From contig JAGTQI010000003.1 in NCBI GenBank assembly GCA_018396955.1, positions 1 through 48,228 on the forward strand: a stretch of DNA of 48,228 nucleotides, given 5' to 3'. This document shows positions 9,788 to 17,761 of the stretch, piece after piece. Source of the stretch: Candidatus Bathyarchaeota archaeon (GTDB lineage: Archaea > Thermoproteota > Bathyarchaeia > Bathyarchaeales > Bathycorpusculaceae). The position numbers and the translations under genes were made by a program. Position 1 is the first letter of the stretch. Each line of letters starts with the position of its first letter. The notes under the pieces were generated by a model. It worked only from the letters and a program-made list of their open reading frames with translations, made no database searches and was not told where the DNA came from.

Positions 9788-10501
9788 ATGTATAAAGATT
9801 TGCCAAGCCCCTTAAGCCTTCTTTCGGAGGAATCAATCTTGTCTGAAAAGTTTAGTAGAAGATGGGATGAGAGACGCGACGAGCAACCACTAACAGAACG
9901 CATTAAAGAGGCTGTCAGGCCGCCAGGTCCACTAAAGCCACGACTTGACATGGCCGTCCGCCGCATAGAACTCCAAATACAGAAGCTAGATCAAGCAAGT
10001 GAAAGATTTAGCCAAAGAGACAAGTCAATATTTGCGAGGATTGTCGACGCTTACACAAAGCATGACATGGCTCGGGCGAACGTCTTCGCAAACGAGTTGG
10101 CTGAGATAAGGAAAATGGAAAAGATGATTATGCAGGCCAGGCTTGCCCTTGAACAAATTGTCTTAAGGTTACGCACAGTATCAGAGCTTGGAGACGTTGT
10201 TTCAACCCTCGGCCCTGCAGTAAGCGTTCTAAGAGCCGTGAAAACTGGAATGGCTAACATCTTCCCAGAAGCGGAGAGGGAGTTGGGGCAGATAGGCAAC
10301 CTTTTAAGCGGAATAATAGTGGAGGCTGGACAGAGCACAGGGTTATCCATAAACTTTGAAACAGCCAACGAAGACGCCCAAAAAATCCTCACAGAGGCTG
10401 CCGCTGTCGCAGAGCAAAGAATTAAGGAGAAGTTCCCAGAGCTTCCGGCAGGAATACCGCAAGTGCCGCTTCCAGAAAAATCCCCGACGGAAACATCTTA
10501 G
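9788..10501 (+). CDS. cdvB: CdvB-family ESCRT-III protein (first paralog)
   Basis: The product (237 residues from ATG 9788) matches archaeal ESCRT-III/Snf7 proteins: an amphipathic N-terminal stretch, a PPGPLKPRLDMAV entry into a long basic helical hairpin, the strongly conserved RANVFANELAEIRKM and LEQIVLRLRTVSELGDV helices, and an acidic C-terminal part. CdvB polymers form the constricting division ring in TACK archaea. No C-terminal winged helix is visible, unlike the second paralog at 11328-12185, so this copy probably cannot bind CdvA by that route and may co-polymerise instead. The proline-rich tail (PQVPLPEKSP) could be a MIT-interacting element for CdvC. It heads the cdv operon; cdvA follows about 20 bases later. 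Confidence 0.88.
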   Translation: MYKDLPSPLSLLSEESILSEKFSRRWDERRDEQPLTERIKEAVRPPGPLKPRLDMAVRRIELQIQKLDQASERFSQRDKSIFARIVDAYTKHDMARANVFANELAEIRKMEKMIMQARLALEQIVLRLRTVSELGDVVSTLGPAVSVLRAVKTGMANIFPEAERELGQIGNLLSGIIVEAGQSTGLSINFETANEDAQKILTEAAAVAEQRIKEKFPELPAGIPQVPLPEKSPTETS

Positions 10502-10522
10502 CAATATAATGGAGGAATGCAT

Positions 10523-11239
10523 ATGCCACAAGACCCCAATCTTTTTTTGTCCCTCGGTAAAGTCATTAAAGACGAGTATGGACGCCCAATAGGTGAGGTT
10601 GCATCCCTAGTCGTAAAGCCTCACGGTGGAGTAGACGCCGTTTACATAAAGCACAGTGATGGACGCTTCGCTAAGTATCCTGCTGGAACCATAAAAGTTG
10701 AAGGCTCAGATGTAATATTCCTTTCAAAAGTTAAATATGACACTTCGGTTTTCTGTGACCAGATTCCACTTATATGGCGTAAAGACCAAGCCTTAAAAGA
10801 GCTTCTTGAGAAAAAGAAGATTTCACCAGAAGTCTATGAAGAACTGCATAGAAGTTTTGAAGGTGCCCTAAACCAGCTTAAAAGCGAAGCTCAAACCTTG
10901 CTGGAGAGAATTGATAAAGAGATTGAGAGGTGCAACCAAGAGATTAGGGAGCTGAATTATGCACTTGTCCACTTGGAAGTGGAGCATGAAATAGGCGAGG
11001 TTGACGACCAATCTTATCAGGCGGCGTTTGCAACGATTCAAGAATGCCTAAAAAGGGCGAATTTGGAGAAGATGGACCTTGAAAGCATGAAAAATAAACT
11101 TTCAAACATCCTCTTGGGAGAAGCGCCGCAGAAAACTGTTGCTGAAGAGCATGTTGAAGCCCCAACTCCCCCGTCTCCAAGTCTCCCAGAACCCCCAGTC
11201 ATAGTTTACGTGAAAGAAGCGGGCGAATCCAGAATTTAG
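10523..11239 (+). CDS. cdvA: CdvA, membrane-binding cell division protein
   Basis: The 238-residue product has a PRC-barrel-like N-terminal beta domain (about residues 8-75, GKVIKDEYGRPIGEV and following). A coiled-coil segment spans about 90-195. A proline-rich linker then leads to PPVIVYVKEA at the C-terminus. That final beta-strand motif corresponds to the E3B peptide that completes the winged-helix domain of CdvB in Sulfolobus. CdvA binds the membrane and recruits ESCRT-III at mid-cell. I chose ATG 10523 because GGAGG lies 7 bases upstream of it but touches the in-frame ATG at 10517. Its position between two cdvB genes fits the partner role. Confidence 0.88.
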   Translation: MPQDPNLFLSLGKVIKDEYGRPIGEVASLVVKPHGGVDAVYIKHSDGRFAKYPAGTIKVEGSDVIFLSKVKYDTSVFCDQIPLIWRKDQALKELLEKKKISPEVYEELHRSFEGALNQLKSEAQTLLERIDKEIERCNQEIRELNYALVHLEVEHEIGEVDDQSYQAAFATIQECLKRANLEKMDLESMKNKLSNILLGEAPQKTVAEEHVEAPTPPSPSLPEPPVIVYVKEAGESRI

Positions 11240-11327
11240 GCTTCTGCGTAGCGGGCGGAGGGAGCCAAAAATAAAAAACCCTTTCACCCAAACCCCTCCA
11301 CCACTACGAGAAGTTATAATCAAATCT

Positions 11328-12185
11328 GTGCATAAACTGCGAATCCAACAACACAAAGTGGTCCAGGCATCACTGAGGCTTAAAGAAAGAGACAAAAACT
11401 TATTCCAAACATGCGTAACGGCAATGAGAGCCAACAACAAAGAAAGAGCTGTAATATGTGCAAACGAGCTAGCCGAAGTTCGAAAGTTAATCAATTTTCT
11501 TCAACAAGTGGAGCTTGCAATTGAAAGGGTTATCCTCCGCCTCGAAACCGTGAAAGAGCTAAGCGACATAGTAATAGACCTAAAACCAGCGCTAAGAACC
11601 CTCCAAAGCGTTTCTAAGCAGCTTTTCGATGTTTTACCAGAGGTTTCCTCTGAACTTAGCGAAATTAACGATGTTATAGGGGAAACAATTTATTCAACAA
11701 GGATATCAGCAGACGAAGTGGTAATTCCCGTTGACAGAGTCACGCCAGCTGGAGAGCAGATTTTGAAGGAAGTTTCAAGCTTCTTAGAGAAAAGGTTGGC
11801 CGAGAAGCTTCCTGAACCGCCCGCTATGCAAGAGGAAACGCCGCCAAGGCTGGAGGCAAAACTGGAGCCTGCTCAAACCCAAATTAAGCAGATGGTTGCC
11901 CTAGCAGCTTCATGTGCACAGTCGGTGGGCAGTGAAGCTGTTGAAACCGATGGGAGCAGTTCCCAAAATCTCATCTCCTTCAGGAAGGCTGAAATTCAGG
12001 AGATTTCGCTTCGTGTTGGAAAGCCAACGCTTGAAGATGCCCTCCTAGAATATGTCCGGAAAAGTGGGGGAGAGATAGACTTGACGCGTTGTTCTCGAGA
12101 GTTGGGCGCCTCATGTGAGGATGTTGAAAAAGCCCTTCAAAGTCTTGGGGCTAAGGGTAAAATAAAGATTGAAGTTAGAAGGTGA
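11328..12185 (+). CDS. cdvB: CdvB-family ESCRT-III protein with C-terminal winged helix (second paralog)
   Basis: The protein carries the Snf7 helices (ICANELAEVRKL, ERVILRLETVKELSDI) and, at residues about 235-285, a winged helix (EYVRKSGGEIDLTRCSRELG...), the domain CdvA binds through its E3B peptide. It is therefore the better candidate for the CdvA-recruited ESCRT-III. The start is a problem. From the GTG at 11328 the first helix is truncated, yet the same frame is open upstream to a stop at 11211-11213. That upstream stretch encodes TPPPLREVIIKSVHKLR, which aligns with PPGPLKPRLDMAVRRIE in the first paralog. No ATG, GTG or TTG lies in that upstream stretch. GGAGGGAG at 11257-11264 precedes an ATA codon at 11271. 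The true N-terminus is unresolved. Confidence 0.82.
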   Translation: MHKLRIQQHKVVQASLRLKERDKNLFQTCVTAMRANNKERAVICANELAEVRKLINFLQQVELAIERVILRLETVKELSDIVIDLKPALRTLQSVSKQLFDVLPEVSSELSEINDVIGETIYSTRISADEVVIPVDRVTPAGEQILKEVSSFLEKRLAEKLPEPPAMQEETPPRLEAKLEPAQTQIKQMVALAASCAQSVGSEAVETDGSSSQNLISFRKAEIQEISLRVGKPTLEDALLEYVRKSGGEIDLTRCSRELGASCEDVEKALQSLGAKGKIKIEVRR

Positions 12186-12192
12186 TCTCGTC

Positions 12193-13362
12193 ATGGAAGC
12201 GTCGCAGGAGCTTGAAAAATCCGCTACAAATTATGCGATGGAGGCTGTTCGCCTCGACAAGCAGGGAGCCAGAGGCATGGCTATAACCATGTACCAGAAA
12301 GCCATAGAAACCCTCCTAAAGCTTGTTCAGCTTTACCCAGATTACAGCCTAAACAAGGTTTACATTCAAAGAGCCATAGCCTATCAAGAAAGGATAAAGG
12401 TGCTGCAGGGTGCTGTTGGTCCAGCAGAGCCAAGAGCGAAGGAGGCAAAGGGCGTTGAAGGAGCCAAAATGGGCGAGGAAAAAAGGGCCAGCTACGAAGA
12501 CCTAATTGTTAAGGAAAAGCCAAACGTGAAATGGGACGAAGTCATCGGACTTGACACTGCGAAGAAAGCCATAAAGGAAGCTATAATCTACCCAGTTCAA
12601 AGACCAGATCTTTTCCCGCTTGGCTGGCCTAGAGGCATACTCTTATTTGGGCCGCCCGGGTGCGGTAAAACTTTGTTGGCTGCTGCCGCTGCAACAGAGA
12701 TTGATGCCGTTTTCATTTCTGTGGATGCTGCCTCAATAATGTCTAAGTGGCTTGGCGAGGCCGAGCAGAATGTTGCTCGTCTTTTTGAGTCGGCTAGGAA
12801 ATCCGCTTTGGACGATAAGAAGCCAGCCATAATTTTCATTGACGAGCTGGACTCTTTGATGGGGAAGCATTCCAACGAGGTTGGCGGCGAGGTTCGAGTG
12901 CGAAACCAGTTTTTGAAGGAGATGGACGGCATAATAGACAAGGGCAAAAATATCCACGTCTATGTTATTGGCGCTACAAACAAGCCTTGGGATTTAGACT
13001 GGCCGTTTATTAGGCGTTTCCAGAAGCGCATTCTTGTGCCGCTTCCAGACCACCACGCCCGCCTAATGATGTTTAAGCATTATACAAGCAACTTGCTTTT
13101 GGCTCCAGATGTGGACTTGCACGAGCTGGCTAGGCTTTCAGAAGGCTTTTCTGGAAGCGATATAAAAGACGTTTGCCAAGCGGCCCACCTAAAAGTTATA
13201 GGCGAATTCTTTGAGTCCGGCCAAGCATCAAACAAACTTGCTAAGCCGAGGGCCCTGCGGATGAGCGATTTTAGGCAAATTCTTGAGGAGAGGAAGCCAA
13301 GCGTCTCCCTTGATATGCTGGCACTATACAACCGTTGGTTTGAAGCCTTTAAAGCCCTATAG
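12193..13362 (+). CDS. cdvC: CdvC, Vps4-type AAA ATPase
   Basis: A 389-residue ATPase with an N-terminal MIT three-helix domain (about 1-70), a linker, and one AAA domain. Walker A is GPPGCGKT (about 153-160), Walker B is IIFIDE with the acidic pair near 217-218, sensor 1 lies in VIGATNKPWDL, and arginine fingers sit in FIRRF. A short C-terminal helix follows. CdvC remodels and disassembles ESCRT-III polymers and is recruited through MIT-interacting motifs in CdvB. ATG 12193 follows GGTGATC, with a normal gap; the gene begins 7 bases after the second cdvB ends, which argues for one transcript from 9788. Confidence 0.95.
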   Translation: MEASQELEKSATNYAMEAVRLDKQGARGMAITMYQKAIETLLKLVQLYPDYSLNKVYIQRAIAYQERIKVLQGAVGPAEPRAKEAKGVEGAKMGEEKRASYEDLIVKEKPNVKWDEVIGLDTAKKAIKEAIIYPVQRPDLFPLGWPRGILLFGPPGCGKTLLAAAAATEIDAVFISVDAASIMSKWLGEAEQNVARLFESARKSALDDKKPAIIFIDELDSLMGKHSNEVGGEVRVRNQFLKEMDGIIDKGKNIHVYVIGATNKPWDLDWPFIRRFQKRILVPLPDHHARLMMFKHYTSNLLLAPDVDLHELARLSEGFSGSDIKDVCQAAHLKVIGEFFESGQASNKLAKPRALRMSDFRQILEERKPSVSLDMLALYNRWFEAFKAL

Positions 13363-13460
13363 GAGCGCCTCAAAGTGGAAAGGTTTGGAGAAACCACTTC
13401 TAAATTTTTGAAAAGCTCTCCTTTCTCCCTTCTCCCCCTCGGAATCTCCAAACCCCACAA

Positions 13461-14029
13461 TTAGCGCGGCGCTCGTAAAGGGCTACTTTCGATACCTTTT
13501 TCTCCCCGTATAACTTTTTCTACAAGCTCCGCAAGTTTAGCTTGCTCCCTTAAAACATCGAAATACGGGGCTGGCAATTCTCTTCTCATCGCCAAATAGG
13601 GACCCGTGAAGGCTATTATGGGCTTAAAGGTTTTTAAGGCTTCAACAACTTCCTCTTCGGATTTAACCGCTACTATTTTTGGCACGTTGGGCTTGGCGCC
13701 TAAAATTTTTCTGAAGCCTTCAACGAGGATTATATCGTTGTCTCGGCACTTTTCTACTATGCTTTCAAGGGAAAAATCGTTTGTGCTGCCTCTTTCTATG
13801 ATGGCTATTTCTTTTGATGAAATGCTAACCACAGTCTTGGCTCCAGCTTCGGCGAACCTCCAAGTGTCTTTGCCCTTTGCTCAATTGTGAAGTCCCTTTC
13901 TGGGATGTGTTTCACGGCTGCCACTTTGTAGCCTCGGCGGGTTAGCTCCCTCGTCAAGGCTTCTATCGTTGTTGTTTTTCCAGACTCTTTGCTTCCCAAG
14001 ACTGCTATAACTGTTGCTGTTGTTTTCAA
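13461..14029 (-). pseudogene. mobB: MobB (molybdopterin-guanine dinucleotide accessory GTPase), frameshifted
   Basis: The N-terminal frame from ATG 14029 has the P-loop GSKESGKTT, the switch-like AVKHIPERDFTI and then runs out of frame after EQ. The second minus-strand frame continues KDTWRFAEAGAKTVVS and then DNDIILVEGFRK, the standard MobB order. Restoring one base within the CAAAGGGC run near 13870-13880 would rejoin them as about 188 residues. MobB binds GTP and assists MobA in making bis-MGD for molybdenum or tungsten enzymes, such as the formylmethanofuran dehydrogenase encoded at 19930-24315. Both halves look preserved, so recent loss or a base-calling error is likely. The upstream regulator gene ends 3 bases before it. 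Confidence 0.82.
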
Positions 14030-14031
14030 TT

Positions 14032-14517
14032 TTACACCTTCTTGCTTTTCATCTCTTCATTAAAGATCTTCTTAAACGTGGCCTTTTCCATGTGAAGCTT
14101 TTCCGATAGATTTTTAACCCATCTTATGTAACTTCTAAAAATGTTCTGTAATATTTCTGCCTTTTCCCTGCCTGAAAGCTCTTTTTCTTCAGCCAAGAGA
14201 AGAGCAAACCATTTTCCCGCGTCTGAAAGTTTGTAGGCTTTAACCCAAACTATGCGTCCTTCATGTTGTGTTTTCTCCATGTCCTCTATTAGGATTCCAA
14301 GCTTTGTCAAAACTTTCAAGTTCTCAATTATCGTCTTGTTTGAGTAGGAGAGCTTCCTAACGAGGTCTTTCTGGTAAACCTTGTTTGAAATTCCAGTTTT
14401 AAGGAAGAATCTTAAAATGTCAAGGGAAGCCTTAGAACCAAAAATTGCACTTAATATGCGGTCCTTTTCTTCAGCTGGAAGGAAAACTACATAGGGATGT
14501 AGTGAACTCACCTGCAC
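14032..14517 (-). CDS. Winged-helix transcriptional regulator
   Basis: The 161-residue protein contains a winged helix-turn-helix at about residues 25-100: SLDILRFFLKTGI, YQKDLVRKLSYSNKTIIENLKVL (helix-turn-helix) and a wing before AYKLSDAGKWF. A helical C-terminal part probably dimerises. The start is GTG at 14515-14517 with GAGGAC a few bases upstream. It is transcribed away from the nucleotidyltransferase genes at 14602 and towards mobB, which begins 2 bases after it. It could control the shared 84-base promoter region, but no operator was identified. Confidence 0.75.
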   Translation of the reverse strand: MQVSSLHPYVVFLPAEEKDRILSAIFGSKASLDILRFFLKTGISNKVYQKDLVRKLSYSNKTIIENLKVLTKLGILIEDMEKTQHEGRIVWVKAYKLSDAGKWFALLLAEEKELSGREKAEILQNIFRSYIRWVKNLSEKLHMEKATFKKIFNEEMKSKKV

Positions 14518-14564
14518 ACCGTCCTCAAAGTTTTAATGTTTGTCTTAAAATGTTTTCTCTAAAG

Positions 14565-14580
14565 TCAACACTTTTAAAAC
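14565..14580 (+). promoter_or_regulatory. Probable TATA box for the nucleotidyltransferase pair
   Basis: The sequence CACTTTTAAAACAG lies 25-32 bases before the GTG start at 14602, the spacing expected for an archaeal TATA box on a leaderless transcript. No ribosome-binding site of note precedes that GTG, which agrees with leaderless initiation. Confidence 0.4.
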
Positions 14581-14601
14581 AGTCAATCAAATTCTATTAA
14601 G

Positions 14602-15639
14602 GTGTCATTGACGGCTGCACCTAAAAATTGGCTTCCAATGGATGGAGACACGTTTGCAACTAGCGAAGGGTTCATTCTAAACGTTTTTGGATATGAGCAT
14701 CCAGAGAAGCGGGTCTTCGCTTTTCTGAAGTATATTCCATCAAGATTTAAAGAACTCTTTAATGTTCGCTTTTTGGGGAGAACATGGCGTTATGGGCGAA
14801 CCGAGCTTTTTAGGGCTGAAAAGCTTTACACGGCGAAAAACTACCAGACTTTCCTAGAAGTTTTTCGCGCACATTTTCCAGACTATGTTTACCATTGTCC
14901 ATTCAGAAGAAAGGATGTTATCAGCGCGCCCTGGGCAAGAATTAAGCGGGTTTACGTTCCAAGAGAGCGTCTTCAGAGGCTTTTGAGGGTAAAGAGGCTG
15001 GATAAACTGCAGAAAATGACTCTGGATTTTCTGGATTTAGTCTCTGGCGCGTCAAAAGTTGCCTTAGAAGATTTTGGTGTTCACGGCTCCGTAGCCTTAA
15101 ATATGCATTCCCAAAAGTCGGACATAGACATAGTTGTTTATGGCGGGAGAAACTTCCGCATAGTAGAAAATGCCATCCACAAGCTTGTCGAGGAGGGAAC
15201 CCTTAGTTATGTTTTTAATAATCGTTTGGACGCCGCGAGACGGTTTAGGGGGCGGTATCATGAAAGGATTTTCATGTATAATGCCGTCCGCAAACCTGAA
15301 GAAGTGACAACCAAGTATGGCAAATACTATTACACGCCAATAGCTCCGGTAAAGTTCCAATGTAAGGTTAAGGACGATAGTGAAGCCATGTTCCGTCCAG
15401 CCATATACAAAATTGAAGAGTACACATCGTTAAATCAGAATTCAAGACTTCCCAAAGAGATGGTTCCAAGCGCTGTTGTCTCCATGATTGGATGCTACAG
15501 AAACATAGCCAGGAACGGCCAGAAAATAGAGGTTTCTGGAGTGCTGGAACGCGTCGAAAAAGTGGATAGTGGCGAAACCTTCTACCAAGTTGTTGTTGGA
15601 ACCGCTGGAAGCGAGGAAGAGTACATTTGGCCTGTTTAA
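14602..15639 (+). CDS. Polymerase-beta-like nucleotidyltransferase, paralog 1
   Basis: The 345-residue protein has three visible parts. An N-terminal domain (about 1-120) begins with [16 protein letters not shown] nucleotidyltransferase core carries HGS (about 161-163) and, ten residues on, SDIDIVVYG with the metal-binding aspartates near 174 and 176. A C-terminal region holds [14 protein letters not shown] and a small beta-rich end ([16 protein letters not shown]). The GS...DxD pair is the signature of the DNA polymerase beta superfamily. A third carboxylate strand is not obvious. Two paralogs of the same architecture follow at once. The family is annotated only as predicted nucleotidyltransferases in archaea; substrate unknown. 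Its stop overlaps the start of the next gene. Confidence 0.8.
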   Translation: MSLTAAPKNWLPMDGDTFATSEGFILNVFGYEHPEKRVFAFLKYIPSRFKELFNVRFLGRTWRYGRTELFRAEKLYTAKNYQTFLEVFRAHFPDYVYHCPFRRKDVISAPWARIKRVYVPRERLQRLLRVKRLDKLQKMTLDFLDLVSGASKVALEDFGVHGSVALNMHSQKSDIDIVVYGGRNFRIVENAIHKLVEEGTLSYVFNNRLDAARRFRGRYHERIFMYNAVRKPEEVTTKYGKYYYTPIAPVKFQCKVKDDSEAMFRPAIYKIEEYTSLNQNSRLPKEMVPSAVVSMIGCYRNIARNGQKIEVSGVLERVEKVDSGETFYQVVVGTAGSEEEYIWPV

Positions 15640-16718
15640 GGCTTAGAGACCGCGACGCAATAATCACACGCGAAGGCTTAATCTTCCGCGTTTTCGGCTA
15701 CACACACCCGCCAGAAGGTTTTGTATGCGATGCTGAGTATGCGCCCTCCAATCTTTTCAAGTCAGCTAATCCAAAAGCCTATAGAACTGATGGAAAAAAC
15801 ACCTTTTACAAGTTTTACGAGGATGAGGGCTGGCGTTTTATAGAGGCAAACTACCCACAATACATGCTTCTATACAAGCCTATTGGCGGGAAAGTTGTAG
15901 GTGTCAGCCATTCGGATGTGGCAGGCATAAGAAAGCCGGAGGATGCCCTTAGAAGGCTTATTGAAAAAGAGCCGAAAGACGAGCTTATCAAGGCTCTTCA
16001 AAAAGTCCTGGAAGCAACTGTGATAAGTTCCGGCTTGTCCACCGGGGATTTTGGTGTTTTCGGCTCTCTTCTTCAAGGCTTTTATCATCCAAAATTCTCC
16101 GACATAGACATAATTGTTTATGGCAAGAGGAATCTGAAGCGGATACGCGGAGTTCTTAGGGAGCTTTACAATGATAAAGGTTCAAGGTTTTCTAACGAGT
16201 TTGATAACCACTCGCCCGTCATGGGGAAACCTTGGCGCTTCAAGAACATAAGCCCGGAAGAGTTCGTTTGGCACCAGAGGCGCAAGCTCATTTATGGAGT
16301 CTTCCATGACGAATCATTTGGAAGGGACATAAAAGTCGAGTTTGAACCCGTGAGAGACTGGAGTGAAATCAGCAACGAATACAGCCAAATTAAAAGGATA
16401 ACTAGAGAGGGATGGGTTAAGGCACTTTTACATGTAAAAGATGATTCGGAAGCGCTTTTTATGCCATCGATATACCATGTTGAGGCTGTAAAGATAGTTG
16501 AAGGCCCAAGAGTTGAAGACTTGAGGAAAATTGTTTCTTATCTCGAGGAGTTTAGAATGCAAGCGTGGAAAGGCGAAACAGTTTATGCTGAAGGAAACCT
16601 TGAAAGGGTTGAGTTGTGGAACGGCGGAGGCTTCCACCAAATAACATTAACCTATGGGCCACGCTACTACGAACAAGTCTTGAAGGTTGTAGAGCCTCAT
16701 CAAAATTTAGTGTTTTAG
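15627..16718 (+). CDS. Polymerase-beta-like nucleotidyltransferase, paralog 2
   Basis: This 363-residue protein repeats the architecture of paralog 1: [15 protein letters not shown] at the start, [22 protein letters not shown] with the paired aspartates in the centre, [13 protein letters not shown], then [15 protein letters not shown]. It also has KVEFEP between the core and the DDxEA motif, a possible third acidic catalytic residue that the other two copies lack. The TTG at 15627 overlaps the end of paralog 1 by 13 bases, so the two are translationally linked. Its 3' end overlaps the oppositely oriented third paralog by 12 bases. Function unknown; the preserved metal-binding residues suggest an active nucleotide-transfer enzyme. 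Confidence 0.78.
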   Translation: MACLRLRDRDAIITREGLIFRVFGYTHPPEGFVCDAEYAPSNLFKSANPKAYRTDGKNTFYKFYEDEGWRFIEANYPQYMLLYKPIGGKVVGVSHSDVAGIRKPEDALRRLIEKEPKDELIKALQKVLEATVISSGLSTGDFGVFGSLLQGFYHPKFSDIDIIVYGKRNLKRIRGVLRELYNDKGSRFSNEFDNHSPVMGKPWRFKNISPEEFVWHQRRKLIYGVFHDESFGRDIKVEFEPVRDWSEISNEYSQIKRITREGWVKALLHVKDDSEALFMPSIYHVEAVKIVEGPRVEDLRKIVSYLEEFRMQAWKGETVYAEGNLERVELWNGGGFHQITLTYGPRYYEQVLKVVEPHQNLVF

Positions 16719-17729
16719 AATCATGCAGTCTGTGGGCCGGTTTCCGAGAAGAAGCCTAAAATATTCACATCCACTTCTATTGTCTGTTACGTGTTCAAGT
16801 TTTCCCTGCGCCACAACAGTCTCGCCTTTCCTTGCTTGCTCGCAGAACCTTCCACGGAAGGACACAATCTCCCTTATCGGCTCGAGTTTCGGCCCCTCAA
16901 CAACCTTAACATCCCCAATCTTATACTTGCATGGCGTGAAAATAGCCTCAGCATCGTCAACAACAACAGCCTCAACCCTTGCATAGCCACAATTCTTATA
17001 GCGGACATCACCATACTTTTCACCTATTTCGCTGAAGTCTTTCACGAAACGGATAAAAAAGTTCCTATCCATAAACTTGCCCTGAAAACTTTTTCTGGAT
17101 TCTACTGTTACAAAGTCTTTAAAGCTCATGATGGTGTCTCTCGAACGGAACTCAAAAAGCTTCCGCAACTCGTCCAGGGAATAGGGCTTTAAGAGACTGG
17201 AGGGCTCCTCGAACAAGGATTTAATCGTAGAGTAAACTTTCCAGCAGTTTTCAGACCCATAGATAACTAAGTCAATATCCGAACCATGTGTGTGCAAACC
17301 AACCATAACAGATCCCGAAGCACCTATGGCTTTCCATGGGATGCGGGCTGAGAATTTAAGCAGAGAAGCCATTTCTAAGACTGCATTTTCCAAACTGTCT
17401 AGATTTTCGGCTTTTCGAAGCCTTTGGATCACCCTGGTTGGCGTGTAACGTTTTTTAACATGGTTTATTGGCACTTCGCATAATACTTCATCGAAAACTG
17501 GATCGTAAACTAAGTATTCTGGAAAATTCTTTTTCAACCATTCATAACGCTTGTGCAGGGAATAAACCTTCTTGAAGTGGCGACTTTTGCCTCGCCTCTC
17601 ACCCGCCTTGTCAGGGTAATATCTTATGAAGGCTATCACCTTGTTTGACGGGTGGATTAACCCCTTCACGTCGAATATTAAACCTAGCCTCGTTTCTATG
17701 AAGTCTCCTTCGCGGAATCCTTTTTCCAT
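16707..17729 (-). CDS. Polymerase-beta-like nucleotidyltransferase, paralog 3
   Basis: The third copy (about 340 residues) is on the opposite strand. It keeps TRLGLIFDVKGLIHP, the core GASGSVMVGLHTHGSDIDLVIYG, the VDDAEAIFTPCKY motif and the C-terminal ARKGETVVAQGKLEHV element. ATG 17729 is preferred to the TTG one codon upstream. Sequence identity with the other two is low outside the motifs, so the duplication is old. A convergent pair of paralogs with overlapping 3' ends is unlikely from a simple tandem duplication and suggests an inversion or selection to keep them together. Confidence 0.78.
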   Translation of the reverse strand: MEKGFREGDFIETRLGLIFDVKGLIHPSNKVIAFIRYYPDKAGERRGKSRHFKKVYSLHKRYEWLKKNFPEYLVYDPVFDEVLCEVPINHVKKRYTPTRVIQRLRKAENLDSLENAVLEMASLLKFSARIPWKAIGASGSVMVGLHTHGSDIDLVIYGSENCWKVYSTIKSLFEEPSSLLKPYSLDELRKLFEFRSRDTIMSFKDFVTVESRKSFQGKFMDRNFFIRFVKDFSEIGEKYGDVRYKNCGYARVEAVVVDDAEAIFTPCKYKIGDVKVVEGPKLEPIREIVSFRGRFCEQARKGETVVAQGKLEHVTDNRSGCEYFRLLLGNRPTDCMILKH

Positions 17730-17761
17730 CAAAAGTTAAAATGGCCGCCATGTATTTTTTA

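Noticed and set aside
12597-12947. Long open frame antisense to cdvC
   Set aside because: It is the shadow of a strongly conserved AAA ATPase and has no recognisable motifs.
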